A DNA stretch of 64,000 nucleotides, taken from positions 62,001 through 126,000 of the forward strand of contig DEZK01000002.1 of assembly GCA_002365175.1 (NCBI GenBank), in the 5' to 3' direction. The notes beneath the pieces were generated by a model. That model had not been told where the DNA came from and made no database searches. It was given only the letters and a program-made list of their open reading frames with translations. Source of the stretch: Raskinella chloraquaticus (SeqCode) (GTDB taxonomy: Bacteria > Pseudomonadota > Alphaproteobacteria > Rhizobiales > UBA4765). Within the stretch, counting starts at the first letter, position 1, and each line of letters starts with the position of its first letter. A program made the position numbers and the translations under genes. Of this stretch, positions 26,448-35,130 are shown piece after piece.

Positions 26448-26477
26448 TTGCCTGTCCCTCCATTCTTTCTGCTAGCT
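26448..26477 (+). promoter_or_regulatory. Putative promoter of the amino-acid ABC transporter operon
   Basis: TTGCCT (26448-26453), an 18-base spacer and CTAGCT (26472-26477), 68 bases before the binding-protein ATG. The pattern is like many alphaproteobacterial housekeeping promoters but only moderately close to consensus. Confidence 0.35.
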
Positions 26478-26544
26478 TGTGGGCAGGCGCAGGCGGGCGG
26501 GCACCACGCAGACCTGCCCGCGTGCAAAAATGGAGGTCGTCACA

Positions 26545-27399
26545 ATGAACATGCTGAAACCGCTGACGCTGGCCGCGCTCGGCCTTGTCGCCACCTATAC
26601 GGTCGCCTTCACCCAGGGAAAAACCTGGACCAAGGTCACGATTGCCACCGAAGGCGCCTACGCGCCATGGAACTTCACGGAAGCAGGAGGCAAGCTCGCG
26701 GGCTTCGAAATTGATCTGGGCAATGAGCTGTGCAAGCGCATGAAGGTCGAATGCAATATCATTGCCCAGGATTGGGACGGCATCATTCCAGCCCTTCAGG
26801 CCGGCAAGTATGACGCCATCATGGCGGGCATGAACATCACCGAAAAACGTCTCGAGACGATCAATTTCTCGCGCGTCTATGGCACCGGCGGGCAGGTGTT
26901 CGGGGTCGCCAGGGGCGGGCCGCTTGCGGCGCTTCCAGGGCTAGGCGCGCGGCTTAATCTCACCACCAGCGAGGCTGATGCGCTCAAGGCGATGGAGGAG
27001 ATGAAAAAGCTCCTCAAGGGCAAGACGGTTGGCGTCCAGGTGTCGACCATCAACTCCCAGTTCCTCGACAAATATTTCAAGGATGCCGTCACCATCAAGG
27101 AATACAAGACCACCGAAGAGCATGACCTTGATCTGGCCAATGGCCGCCTTGACGCCATCTTCGTGTCGATCCTGGCGCTGAATGCGACCATCGAAAAGCC
27201 GGACTTCAAGAACCTTCAGGTTGCCGGCCCGAGCTTCGGTGGCGGATTGCTCGGCAGCGGGGTTGGAGTTGGTCTGCGCAAGGCCGATCCGGAGCTGAAA
27301 GCAATGTTCGACAAGGCAATCGGCGACATGATCGCCGATGGCAGCCTCAAGGCGCTCGCGGTGAAATGGTTCAAGCTTGATATCTCGCCACAAAGCTGA
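26545..27399 (+). CDS. ABC transporter substrate-binding protein for basic amino acids (lysine/arginine/ornithine type)
   Basis: A 284-residue periplasmic binding protein (family 3). A signal peptide covers about residues 1-22. The ligand-binding core starts with TIATEGAYAPWNFTEAGGKLAG and continues FEIDLGNELCKRM, YDAIMAGMNITEKRLETINFS, and the hinge VGVQVSTINSQFLDKY. These match the HisJ/ArgT/OccT group that binds arginine, ornithine, lysine, histidine or opines. The ATG at 26545 is chosen because GGAGG lies eight bases before it. It is followed by a perfect hairpin, then two permeases and an ATPase. Confidence 0.88.
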   Translation: MNMLKPLTLAALGLVATYTVAFTQGKTWTKVTIATEGAYAPWNFTEAGGKLAGFEIDLGNELCKRMKVECNIIAQDWDGIIPALQAGKYDAIMAGMNITEKRLETINFSRVYGTGGQVFGVARGGPLAALPGLGARLNLTTSEADALKAMEEMKKLLKGKTVGVQVSTINSQFLDKYFKDAVTIKEYKTTEEHDLDLANGRLDAIFVSILALNATIEKPDFKNLQVAGPSFGGGLLGSGVGVGLRKADPELKAMFDKAIGDMIADGSLKALAVKWFKLDISPQS

Positions 27400-27408
27400 C
27401 GTTACGAT

Positions 27409-27431
27409 GCGGGGCATCAATGATGCCCCGC
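27409..27431 (+). other. Hairpin between binding-protein and permease genes
   Basis: Perfect ten-base inverted repeat GCGGGGCATC / GATGCCCCGC with a three-base loop, nine bases after the binding-protein stop. No T tract follows, so RNA stabilisation or partial termination is likely rather than full termination. Confidence 0.65.
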
Positions 27432-27460
27432 CTCCCTGACCCGATCCGGATCATGTGCTG

Positions 27461-28174
27461 ATGGCGTGGTACGATTTGCTCGGCTTCGGCCCCAAGGGTT
27501 GGGGCCTTCAATTGCTGATCGCCGCCGGCATGACGCTGGCGGTCGCCACCTGTGGCGCCATCATCGGCCTGATGATCGGCACGCTTGCCGCCTGGGCGAA
27601 GCTCAGCCGCAGCCTGGTGGCGCGCCTGTGCGCTGACGCCTATACGACGATCCTGCGCGGGGTACCCGATCTCCTCGTCATCTATCTTTTCTATTTTGGC
27701 GGCTCGCTGGTCCTCACCTATGTGAGCAGTCATGTGCTGGGCACCAGCGGTTTTGTCTCGGTGCCGGCCTTCGCCATCGGCGCGCTGGCGCTTGGTGTGT
27801 GCAATGGTGGTTATCAGGCGGAGGTGCTGCGCGGCGCCTACCTGGCGTTGTCGAAAGGCGAAATCGAGGCTGCGCGCGCGGTCGGGATGTCACCCCTTCT
27901 GATGTTCCGCCGCATCATCGGCCCGCAGGTACTGCGCTATGCCATTCCCGGGCTCGGTAATTGCTGGCAGCTTTGCCTGAAGGAATCAGCACTGGTGACG
28001 GTCACCGGCCTCGTCGAATTATTGCGCCAGTCAAACGTCGCCGGGCGCTCGACGCGCGAGCCGTTCCTGTTTTTCTCGGCCGCAGCCATTCTCTACCTCG
28101 TCATCACAATCGTCTCGGGGCAGATTTTCGAGCGCGCCGAGAAGCGGGCGATGCGCGGCATGAGGAGAGCGTGA
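27461..28174 (+). CDS. Amino-acid ABC transporter permease (HisQ type)
   Basis: A 237-residue permease of the His/Glu/Gln/Arg/opine family with about five membrane helices. The EAA motif is GEIEAARAVGMSPLLMFRRIIGPQVLRYAIPGLGN. The ATG at 27461 gives a normal start MAWYDLLGFGPKGWG; a GTG six bases earlier is possible. Its stop overlaps the second permease start by one base. It forms the membrane channel together with the next gene. Confidence 0.9.
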   Translation: MAWYDLLGFGPKGWGLQLLIAAGMTLAVATCGAIIGLMIGTLAAWAKLSRSLVARLCADAYTTILRGVPDLLVIYLFYFGGSLVLTYVSSHVLGTSGFVSVPAFAIGALALGVCNGGYQAEVLRGAYLALSKGEIEAARAVGMSPLLMFRRIIGPQVLRYAIPGLGNCWQLCLKESALVTVTGLVELLRQSNVAGRSTREPFLFFSAAAILYLVITIVSGQIFERAEKRAMRGMRRA

Positions 28175-28896
28175 TGGATATCGCTTTCCTGTGGTCGACG
28201 CTACTCGCCATTCTGCCTGGCGTGCCAACGACGCTGAAGCTCACCGCCATATCGGTCTTTATCGGTCTGTTTCTGGCGCTGGCGTTGGCGGCCATGCGCC
28301 TGTCGGGACATCCGCTGCTGGTATTGCCGGCGCGTGCCTATGTTTTCGTGTTCCGTGGGACACCGCTGCTGGTGCAGATTTACCTTATCTATTACGGGCT
28401 GGCGCAGTTCTCGGTGGTACGTGAGAGCCTGTTATGGCCTTTCCTGCGCGAGGCCTATTGGTGCGCCATCCTGGCGCTGACGCTCAATACGGGCGCCTAT
28501 GCGAGTGAAATCGTGCGCGGCGGCCTGCAATCGGTGCCCTTTGGCCAGATCGAGGCGGCGCGGGCTGCTGGCATGTCGCGGCTCGTGATGTTCCGGCGCA
28601 TCGTCGCACCGCTTGCCATCCGCCAGGCTCTGCCGGGCTATTCGAATGAACTGATCCTGATGATCAAATCAACGTCGCTTGCCTCCATCATCACCATTTT
28701 CGAGATTTCGGGCCTTGCCTACAAGGTGGCGTCGGAAACTTACCGCTATATCGAGGTTTTTTTCGTCGCCGGGCTCATTTATCTCAGCCTCAACTTCGCC
28801 ATCACCCGTGCCATCCAGGCGCTTGAACACTGGTTGTCGCCGCATCTGCGCCCGGCGCCAGCCACCCCCCTCCTTAACGAACTCAAGGCCGTGTGA
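28174..28896 (+). CDS. Amino-acid ABC transporter permease (HisM type)
   Basis: A 240-residue permease of the same family. The EAA loop is GQIEAARAAGMSRLVMFRRIVAPLAIRQALPGYSN, and FRGTPLLVQIYLIYYGLAQF near residues 60-80 is characteristic of HisM/OccM members. GGAGAG precedes the ATG, which overlaps the HisQ-type stop. The C-terminus overlaps the ATPase gene by four bases if the GTG start of that gene is used. Confidence 0.9.
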   Translation: MDIAFLWSTLLAILPGVPTTLKLTAISVFIGLFLALALAAMRLSGHPLLVLPARAYVFVFRGTPLLVQIYLIYYGLAQFSVVRESLLWPFLREAYWCAILALTLNTGAYASEIVRGGLQSVPFGQIEAARAAGMSRLVMFRRIVAPLAIRQALPGYSNELILMIKSTSLASIITIFEISGLAYKVASETYRYIEVFFVAGLIYLSLNFAITRAIQALEHWLSPHLRPAPATPLLNELKAV

Positions 28897-29672
28897 CGAT
28901 CATGCCCGACATTGCCGTTGAAACCCGCAACCTCAGCAAACGTTTCGGCTCGAATGAAGTGCTGAAAGGTATTTCGCTTGCCGCACATGAAGGCGATGTC
29001 ATCTCCATCATCGGCGCCTCGGGATCGGGAAAATCAACCTTCCTGCGCTGTATCAATTTCCTCGAAACGCCCGATTCGGGTGATGTCATCGTTGCCGGTG
29101 AAAAGGTCGAGATGAGGCAGCGCGGCGGGCGCGTTGAGCCGGCTGATCGCCAACAGATCGACCGCATCCGCTCCAGCCTCGGCATGGTGTTCCAGAATTT
29201 CAATCTGTGGAGCCATATGACGATCCTTGAGAACATTATCGAGGCCCCAATCCATGTGCAGAAGCGCCCGCGGGCGGAGGCGATCGAGGAAGCGGAAGCC
29301 TTTCTTGCCAAAGTAGGCATCGCCGAGAAGCGCGATCATTACCCGGCCCATCTTTCCGGCGGCCAGCAACAGCGCGCAGCGATTGCCCGCGCCCTTGCCA
29401 TGCGCCCTGCCGTCATGCTGTTTGACGAGCCGACGTCCGCGCTTGATCCTGAACTCGTCGGTGAGGTACTGCGAGTGATCCGCGCCTTGGCGGAGGAAGG
29501 ACGAACGATGCTGCTGGTCACCCATGAGATGAAATTTGCCCGCGAGGTTTCCAGCCGGGCGATTTTCCTGCATCAGGGCAGAATCGAATGCGAAGGCGCC
29601 CCGCGCGACATATTCACGCGCCCGCCCAATGAGCGGTTTGCCCAATTTATTGCTAATAGTGCGATGCACTGA
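28893..29672 (+). CDS. Amino-acid ABC transporter ATP-binding protein (HisP type)
   Basis: A 259-residue ATPase. Walker A GASGSGKST, signature LSGGQQQR, Walker B VMLFDEPTSALDPE and H-loop THEMKFAREV are intact, and the HisP-type insert after the Q-loop region (QRGGRVEPADRQQIDRIRSSLG) points to basic-amino-acid transporters. The start is a GTG overlapping the permease stop, or an ATG nine bases later. It closes the four-gene importer; hemA begins 17 bases downstream. Confidence 0.92.
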   Translation: MTIMPDIAVETRNLSKRFGSNEVLKGISLAAHEGDVISIIGASGSGKSTFLRCINFLETPDSGDVIVAGEKVEMRQRGGRVEPADRQQIDRIRSSLGMVFQNFNLWSHMTILENIIEAPIHVQKRPRAEAIEEAEAFLAKVGIAEKRDHYPAHLSGGQQQRAAIARALAMRPAVMLFDEPTSALDPELVGEVLRVIRALAEEGRTMLLVTHEMKFAREVSSRAIFLHQGRIECEGAPRDIFTRPPNERFAQFIANSAMH

Positions 29673-29689
29673 AAGCGGACGGAGCACCG

Positions 29690-31048
29690 ATGGATTACGA
29701 CAGGTTTTTCCGCGATCGCCTCGATCATCTGCGCGATGAAGGACGCTATCGCGTGTTTGCCGATCTTGAACGTCAGGCAGGCGCGTTTCCACGCGCCATC
29801 CACCACGCTGCCGACGGCCCGCGACCGGTAACTGTCTGGTGCTCGAACGATTATCTCGGCATGGGCCAGCACCCGCAGGTGCTGGCAGCAATGACAGCGG
29901 CGCTGGAGGCGAGCGGCGCCGGCGCGGGCGGCACGCGCAATATCGGCGGCACCAATCACGCCCATGTCGTGCTTGAGCACGAACTTGCCGATCTCCACGG
30001 CAAGGAAGCAGCCCTTGTGTTCACGTCAGGCTACGTCGCCAACTGGGCGGCGATTTCAACGCTTGCCGCGCACCTGCCCGATTGCGTCGTGTTGTCGGAT
30101 GTCGGCAATCACGCCTCGATGATCGAGGGGTTGCGCCATTCGCGCGCCGAGCGGCAGATCTTTGCCCATAATGACCCGGCTGACCTTGAGCGCCGTTTGT
30201 CAGCACTTGATCCGGCGCGCCCCAGGCTGGTGATGTTTGAATCCGTCTATTCGATGGATGGCGATATCGCCCCGATCAGCGCCCTGTGCGATGTCGCCGA
30301 GGCCCATGGCGCGCTCACCTATCTTGACGAGGTGCATGCGGTTGGCATGTACGGACAGCGTGGCGGCGGCATTGCCGAGCGCGAGGGGGTCATGCATCGC
30401 CTCGACGTCATCCAGGGAACGCTTGGCAAGGCGTTCGGCGTCATGGGTGGTTATATCGCCGGCTCGCGCGCGCTGTGCGATTATGTGCGCAGCTTTGCCT
30501 CGGGATTTATCTTTACCACCGCCCTGCCTCCTCATGTCTGCGCTGGCGCGATTGCCGCCATCCGCCATCTGAAAACGAGCGCGGGCGAGCGCCATCTCCA
30601 GCAGGAGCGGGTGAGCGAACTGCGCTGGGCGCTGCAACGCAAGGGCATCCCCCATCTCGCCAATGACAGTCACATCGTTCCGGTCATGGTTGGTGACCCG
30701 CGCGCCTGCAAGGCGGCAAGCGACATGCTGCTGGAGGATTGCGGCATCTATGTCCAGCCGATCAACTACCCAACCGTGCCGCGTGGCAGCGAACGCCTGC
30801 GCCTGACGCCAACGCCGCTCCACAGCAGCGCTGATATCCGTCATCTGGCGCTGGCGCTCGATGAGACCTGGGATCGGCTTGGCCTGCCACGGACGACGAA
30901 GCCGTCGTCCAGCAGCACCCTTTCCCAGCTGTGCCCGGTGGTTGGTCTCTACAAGGCCGATCCGCAGAGCCTTGGTTGCGATAGCTGTCCGATGAGCAAG
31001 GACAAAAGCCTCACCCCCGCCATCGACCATATGACGCAGGATCTGTGA
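29690..31048 (+). CDS. hemA: 5-aminolevulinate synthase
   Basis: A 452-residue PLP enzyme joining glycine and succinyl-CoA to give 5-aminolevulinate, the first heme step in Alphaproteobacteria (Shemin pathway). MDYDRFFRDRLDHLRDEGRY is the typical start; the PLP lysine is Lys247 in GTLGKAFGVMGG, and SGAGAGGTRNIGGTNHAHV is intact. The core ends near residue 402. A further 50-residue tail carries Cys415-Pro416, Cys430 and Cys433-Pro434, absent from the roughly 405-residue homologues I know. It follows the ABC importer by 17 bases and meets the next gene end to end. Confidence 0.96.
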   Translation: MDYDRFFRDRLDHLRDEGRYRVFADLERQAGAFPRAIHHAADGPRPVTVWCSNDYLGMGQHPQVLAAMTAALEASGAGAGGTRNIGGTNHAHVVLEHELADLHGKEAALVFTSGYVANWAAISTLAAHLPDCVVLSDVGNHASMIEGLRHSRAERQIFAHNDPADLERRLSALDPARPRLVMFESVYSMDGDIAPISALCDVAEAHGALTYLDEVHAVGMYGQRGGGIAEREGVMHRLDVIQGTLGKAFGVMGGYIAGSRALCDYVRSFASGFIFTTALPPHVCAGAIAAIRHLKTSAGERHLQQERVSELRWALQRKGIPHLANDSHIVPVMVGDPRACKAASDMLLEDCGIYVQPINYPTVPRGSERLRLTPTPLHSSADIRHLALALDETWDRLGLPRTTKPSSSSTLSQLCPVVGLYKADPQSLGCDSCPMSKDKSLTPAIDHMTQDL

Positions 31049-31050
31049 TC

Positions 31051-31944
31051 TCAGGCGTCAGGCGGCGGGTTTTTCTCCCAGTCGCGCTGCGCCGCCAGCG
31101 CCGCCAGCCCTTCCCGGTAGGTCGGATAGAGCAGGCGATAGTCCAGTTGCGCCTTGGTCGCGCGATTGGAAACGCGCTTGTTCTCAGCATAAAAACTCCG
31201 ACCCATCGGTGACAGGTCAGCCTCGTCAAGCGTGATTGCCGGCGGCGGGTCACGGCCCATGAGCCCGGCGGCATAGACGACAACATCCTGCGGGGCAGCC
31301 GGTTCATCATCAACACCGTTCAGAACCGGCCCGGCCTGCGGATGGGCCATGCCGGCGAGCACCATGCCGGCGATATCCTGGACATGGATGCGATTGAAGA
31401 CCTGCCCGGGTTTGACGATGCGCCGCTGGCTGGCGTCTGCAAGCGCCACGAGTGTGTTGCGGCCGGGACCATAAATGCCGCCCAGACGGAAGATCTGGAC
31501 CGGCGTTCCACGCTGTTGCGCCAGCTTTTGCCAGTCCGCTTCGGCGCCCAGACGCTGGCGCGCACGCGCGGAATTGGGCTGCGGCATTGTCGTTTCATCC
31601 ACCCATCTCCCGTCATGATTGCCATAAACGCCCACTGTTGACAGATAGCCGATCCAGCCCAGGCGGGGTGCGGCCAGCACATCAGGGCGATGGCGCAGGA
31701 GCAGCGGATCGCCGCTCGCGCCCGGCGGGGCGCTGATGAGCAGGTGTGTCGTCGTGGCGAGGGCATCAGCGAGTTCCGCGCTTACGCTCTCGCCATCAAA
31801 CAAGATCGGCCGGGCGCCCAGCGTTTCGACTTTATGGTAATTTTCCCGGCGTCGAATGGTAGCGCTCACCGGCATCTCGCCGACAAGCGAGCGGGTGATC
31901 GCCGCCGCGCTATAGCCCATGCCGATGATCAGGCAGGCGTTCAT
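31051..31944 (-). CDS. NAD(P)-binding SDR-type epimerase/reductase-like protein
   Basis: A 297-residue Rossmann-fold protein of the atypical/extended SDR group (YeeZ-like). The nucleotide-binding start ACLIIGMGYSAAAI and IGYLSTVGVYGNHDGRWVDE, which places the active-site Ser/Tyr area, are visible; FRLGGIYGPGRNTL is also typical. Substrate unknown. Its ATG overlaps the queG stop by four bases, so it is the last gene of a minus-strand run (NAD-binding protein, gst, queG, this gene). Confidence 0.8.
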   Translation of the reverse strand: MNACLIIGMGYSAAAITRSLVGEMPVSATIRRRENYHKVETLGARPILFDGESVSAELADALATTTHLLISAPPGASGDPLLLRHRPDVLAAPRLGWIGYLSTVGVYGNHDGRWVDETTMPQPNSARARQRLGAEADWQKLAQQRGTPVQIFRLGGIYGPGRNTLVALADASQRRIVKPGQVFNRIHVQDIAGMVLAGMAHPQAGPVLNGVDDEPAAPQDVVVYAAGLMGRDPPPAITLDEADLSPMGRSFYAENKRVSNRATKAQLDYRLLYPTYREGLAALAAQRDWEKNPPPDA

Positions 31945-33077
31945 TCCCGTGCCTCACCCAGCGCCAGCTGCCATTCATGGCCGACATCGTCATCAACCTC
32001 GCCCTGTCGTTTTGCCGCCATCCTGCGCAGGCGTGCATGGTCCAGTTTCCCCAGAGCCCAGACGGCGGCACCACGCACCAGCGGCGAGGGATCGTCGAGG
32101 CAATCGGCGATCGGGTCGGCAAGTGTTCCATTCGCGGAATTGCCGGCGGCAATCAGGCAATTGCGCAGAAAACGGTCTCGTCCGGTACGTTTGACCGGTG
32201 TTCTGGCAAACAGGGTGCGAAAGGCCAAATCATCGAGGCGCAACAACTCCGCGAGGGGGCGAAGCGCAATATCACGCCGGGCGCTCAGGCGCTGGTCGCG
32301 GGCAGCGCCGGCAAAGCGGTTCCACGGGCAGACCGCGAGACAATCATCGCAGCCGAAAATACGATTGCCCATGGGCCCGCGAAACTCATGGGGAATGGGG
32401 CCCTTGTGCTCGATTGACAGATACGCAAGGCAGCGCCGGGCATCGAGTTTGTGAGGGGCGGGAAAGGCCTGCGTCGGGCAGATATCCAGACAGCGGCTGC
32501 ACGTGCCGCATCGGGGTGCATGTGGCTCATCCGGGGTGATTTCAAGCGTGGTGTAGATAACACCAAGCAGCAGCCACGAGCCGGCGCGGCGCGACACGAG
32601 CACCGTATGCTTGCCCTGCCAGCCAAGACCGGCAGCGGCGGCGAGCGGCTTTTCCATCACGGGTGCCGTATCGACGAAGACCTTGGCCTCACCCTCGCCC
32701 GCCGCCGCAAGCAGGGCGCGCGCCAGAACCTTCAGCCGGGGCTTGATGACGTCATGATAATCCTGTCCCTGGGCGTAGGTGGCGATCAGGCCGCGGTGCC
32801 GTTCATCGAGGGCTGCGATCGGATCATGGTCGGGGGGGGCGGCCACGCCGACGACGATGATGGAACGCACCGCCGGCCACAGAAGAGGCGGCGCCCGGCG
32901 CTCCTCAGCGCGGCCCTCCATCCATGTCATGCCGGCTTGAAAGCCCTTGGCCAGGTATTCGTCGAGGCCCGGTCCGGCAGCAGCAATGGATTGCGGCGTG
33001 CAGACGCCTGCTGCATCAAAACCCTGCGCGCCAGCAAGCGTACCGAGGGCGGCACGCCAGTCAGGCGGCGCGCTCAG
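31941..33077 (-). CDS. queG: Epoxyqueuosine reductase QueG
   Basis: About 378 residues. QueG performs the last step of queuosine synthesis in tRNA using cobalamin and two 4Fe-4S clusters. Ferredoxin-like cysteine motifs are CGTCSRCLDICP and CDDCLAVCPWN, and the catalytic-domain stretch VFVDTAPVMEKPLAAAAGLGWQGKHT is intact. A C-terminal HEAT-like segment follows. No ATG, GTG or TTG lies near the expected start; a CTG at 33077 overlapping the gst stop fits the family length, otherwise translation would have to start inside gst. Start therefore uncertain. Confidence 0.9.
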   Translation of the reverse strand: MSAPPDWRAALGTLAGAQGFDAAGVCTPQSIAAAGPGLDEYLAKGFQAGMTWMEGRAEERRAPPLLWPAVRSIIVVGVAAPPDHDPIAALDERHRGLIATYAQGQDYHDVIKPRLKVLARALLAAAGEGEAKVFVDTAPVMEKPLAAAAGLGWQGKHTVLVSRRAGSWLLLGVIYTTLEITPDEPHAPRCGTCSRCLDICPTQAFPAPHKLDARRCLAYLSIEHKGPIPHEFRGPMGNRIFGCDDCLAVCPWNRFAGAARDQRLSARRDIALRPLAELLRLDDLAFRTLFARTPVKRTGRDRFLRNCLIAAGNSANGTLADPIADCLDDPSPLVRGAAVWALGKLDHARLRRMAAKRQGEVDDDVGHEWQLALGEARE

Positions 33078-33760
33078 AAGTCGAGATCGGCGTAATGCGC
33101 CGCCGGCGGCAACCCCGGCAGTTCCTCGCTCAGCAGCGGACGGAAGCTCGGCCGCGACTTCATGCGCGCGTACCAGGTCTTGGCGGCGTTGTCCTCGTCC
33201 CACGGCACATCCCCGAAATAATCGACGGATGAAAGATGCGCCGCCGCCGCCAGATCCGCAATCGACAGCCATTCGCCCGCCAGAAAACTGCGCGTATTCA
33301 TGAGGAAGCCGATATATTTGAGGTGATAGCGGATATTGGCGCGGGCGGCGCGTATCAGCCCCATGTCGGGCGCGCTCTTGCCGCCCTTGTAGGAGCGCTT
33401 GGTGAGCTTCTCGTGGACGATGAGGTGGCTCACCTCATCATGGAATTTGAGCGAGAACCATTCAACCAGCCGACGCACCTCGGCGCGGGCGACCGCATCA
33501 GCCGGCAACAGACGGCGCGAGCCAAGCTCGCTGCCGCGCGTCTCGTCGAGATATTCGGCAATCGGCGTTGCGCCGATGATGGCGCGCTCCTCGTCGACCA
33601 TAACCGGCACATGCCCGGCCGGGTTGAGGCGCAGGAAATCAGGGCGGCGCTCTTCAACATTTTCATACACGGCATCGAAACGCACGCCACATTCGCCCAG
33701 ACAAAGGCGAACAAAACGCGAGGCAGGGTCAAGCATCCCCTGATGGAGTATCACCGTCAT
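33074..33760 (-). CDS. Glutathione S-transferase family protein
   Basis: A 228-residue cytosolic GST-like protein. The thioredoxin-like N-terminal domain contains NPAGHVPVMVDEERAIIGATPIAEYLDE, with the conserved cis-Pro and glutathione-contacting residues, followed by an all-helical domain including SIADLAAAAHLSSVDYFG. Its substrate is not predictable. It sits between an NAD-binding protein and queG on the minus strand, the stop overlapping the presumed queG start. Confidence 0.87.
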   Translation of the reverse strand: MTVILHQGMLDPASRFVRLCLGECGVRFDAVYENVEERRPDFLRLNPAGHVPVMVDEERAIIGATPIAEYLDETRGSELGSRRLLPADAVARAEVRRLVEWFSLKFHDEVSHLIVHEKLTKRSYKGGKSAPDMGLIRAARANIRYHLKYIGFLMNTRSFLAGEWLSIADLAAAAHLSSVDYFGDVPWDEDNAAKTWYARMKSRPSFRPLLSEELPGLPPAAHYADLDF

Positions 33761-33775
33761 TTGACCAGAATTCCG

Positions 33776-34744
33776 TCAGCGCGGCATGGCAGCGAACTGT
33801 CCGCCCTTGCGATAGCGCCACAAATAGGAAGGAAGAACCGCCGCCATCGCGGTCGGGGCGATACCAAGACCCTCGATCGTGCGGCCCTCGGCATGAGCGG
33901 CTTCACCTACAATGTTGTCTTTTTCGAGAAGCCGTACCTGGTCAACCGTCAAAAAAGGTTTGGGTAGCATCTGCAGGAAAAGCGCGATGAGCCGGGCAAG
34001 AGCGAAGGGCAGTGGAACGAGCAGGCGCTGGCGGCCGATTTCCTGCATCATCACTTCCAGCAAGGCACGGAAGCTGCAGATATCCGGCCCGCCCAATTCG
34101 TAGATGCAGCCTGGCCGCGCCTGCCCGTCAACGGCGCGCGCAATCACTTCGGCGACATCGCCGACAAAGACCGGCTGGAACCGGGTATGACCGCCGCCGA
34201 TCAGCGGCAGGGCGGGAGCAAATTGTGCCAGCCCGGCGAAGAGATTGAAAAAGCGGTCCTCGGCGCCAAAAACAATCGATGGACGCAGGATCACCGCGCC
34301 CGGCACGGCAGACAGAATTGCCGCCTCGCCGGCTGCCTTGCTGGTGGCATAGTCGGAGGAGGAATCGTCATCAGCGCCGATGGCTGAAAGCTGGACAAGC
34401 GAGGAGATATCCTTTTGTGCGCAATAACGGGCAATGGTCGCCGCGCCCTCGCGCTGGACGGCTGCAAAGCTCTGGCGCCCTGTTTCCGCCAATATGCCGA
34501 CCAGATTGACGGCGGCATCCGCCCCTTTGAGCGCAGCAGCCACCGATTCGGGATAACGAAGATTGGCCTGCACCGCATGAATCTGGCCAACCGTGCCCAT
34601 GGTTTGCAGGTGACCGGCAAGGTCAGGCCGGCGGACGGCGACACGAATACGATAGCCACGCTTTGCCAGCGCGCGCACCGCATGGCGCCCTACAAAGCCC
34701 GATCCGCCGAAAACGGTCACCAGGCGCTCATTTCGTCCCGCCAT
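33776..34744 (-). CDS. NAD(P)H-binding protein, NDUFA9-like (complex I associated family)
   Basis: A 322-residue atypical SDR protein. The dinucleotide-binding loop VTVFGGSGFVGRHAVRALAK opens the protein; AAVNLVGILAETG, SAIGADDDSSSDYATSKAAGE and RPSIVFGAEDRFFN follow the NDUFA9-like family, whose mitochondrial member belongs to respiratory complex I. In alphaproteobacteria a homologue has been proposed to be tied to complex I. The ATG at 34744 has GGGGAAG upstream. It begins a minus-strand gene run. Confidence 0.85.
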   Translation of the reverse strand: MAGRNERLVTVFGGSGFVGRHAVRALAKRGYRIRVAVRRPDLAGHLQTMGTVGQIHAVQANLRYPESVAAALKGADAAVNLVGILAETGRQSFAAVQREGAATIARYCAQKDISSLVQLSAIGADDDSSSDYATSKAAGEAAILSAVPGAVILRPSIVFGAEDRFFNLFAGLAQFAPALPLIGGGHTRFQPVFVGDVAEVIARAVDGQARPGCIYELGGPDICSFRALLEVMMQEIGRQRLLVPLPFALARLIALFLQMLPKPFLTVDQVRLLEKDNIVGEAAHAEGRTIEGLGIAPTAMAAVLPSYLWRYRKGGQFAAMPR

Positions 34745-34871
34745 CACGCTTCCCCGCTGTTGTCGCCGATGCAGCTGACAAATGATACCCTGCCGCATAG
34801 CTGACCGCGCTTGTGCCGTCCAGCACAAGCTTGTGCCAGGGTCAGGTCATCGTGGTGCCTGCCTATGTGCG

Positions 34872-34901
34872 TTGACAAGTCCGGCTCTTTACCCCTATTC
34901 G
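34872..34901 (+). promoter_or_regulatory. Putative promoter of tRNA-Leu
   Basis: A perfect -35 box TTGACA (34872-34877), an 18-base spacer and TATTCG (34896-34901). Transcription would start only a few bases before the mature tRNA at 34912. Confidence 0.6.
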
Positions 34902-34911
34902 AGGCATCAGG

Positions 34912-34996
34912 GCCCAGGTGGCGGAATTGGTAGACGCACTGCTTTCAGGTAGCAGCGGGTAACACCGTGAAGGTTCGAGTCCTTTCCTGGGCACCA
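34912..34996 (+). tRNA. tRNA-Leu (anticodon CAG)
   Basis: 85 bases form a class II tRNA with a long variable arm. The acceptor GCCCAGG pairs with CCTGGGC. The anticodon stem CTGCT/AGCAG holds loop TTCAGGT (anticodon CAG, reading CUG). The T arm contains GGTTCGAGTCC. The 3' CCA is encoded. Confidence 0.96.
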
Positions 34997-35130
34997 CAAA
35001 TCTCAAATCCTCGCAGTGCAGCAGCCGGCAAGCTGATGATCTCGAGGCGATCAGGACCACATTGATCGCTTGCGATGCGCGCCCGGAAAGTGTTGATAGG
35101 GCATGAAAACGGGGCGAGAGCGAAAATATC

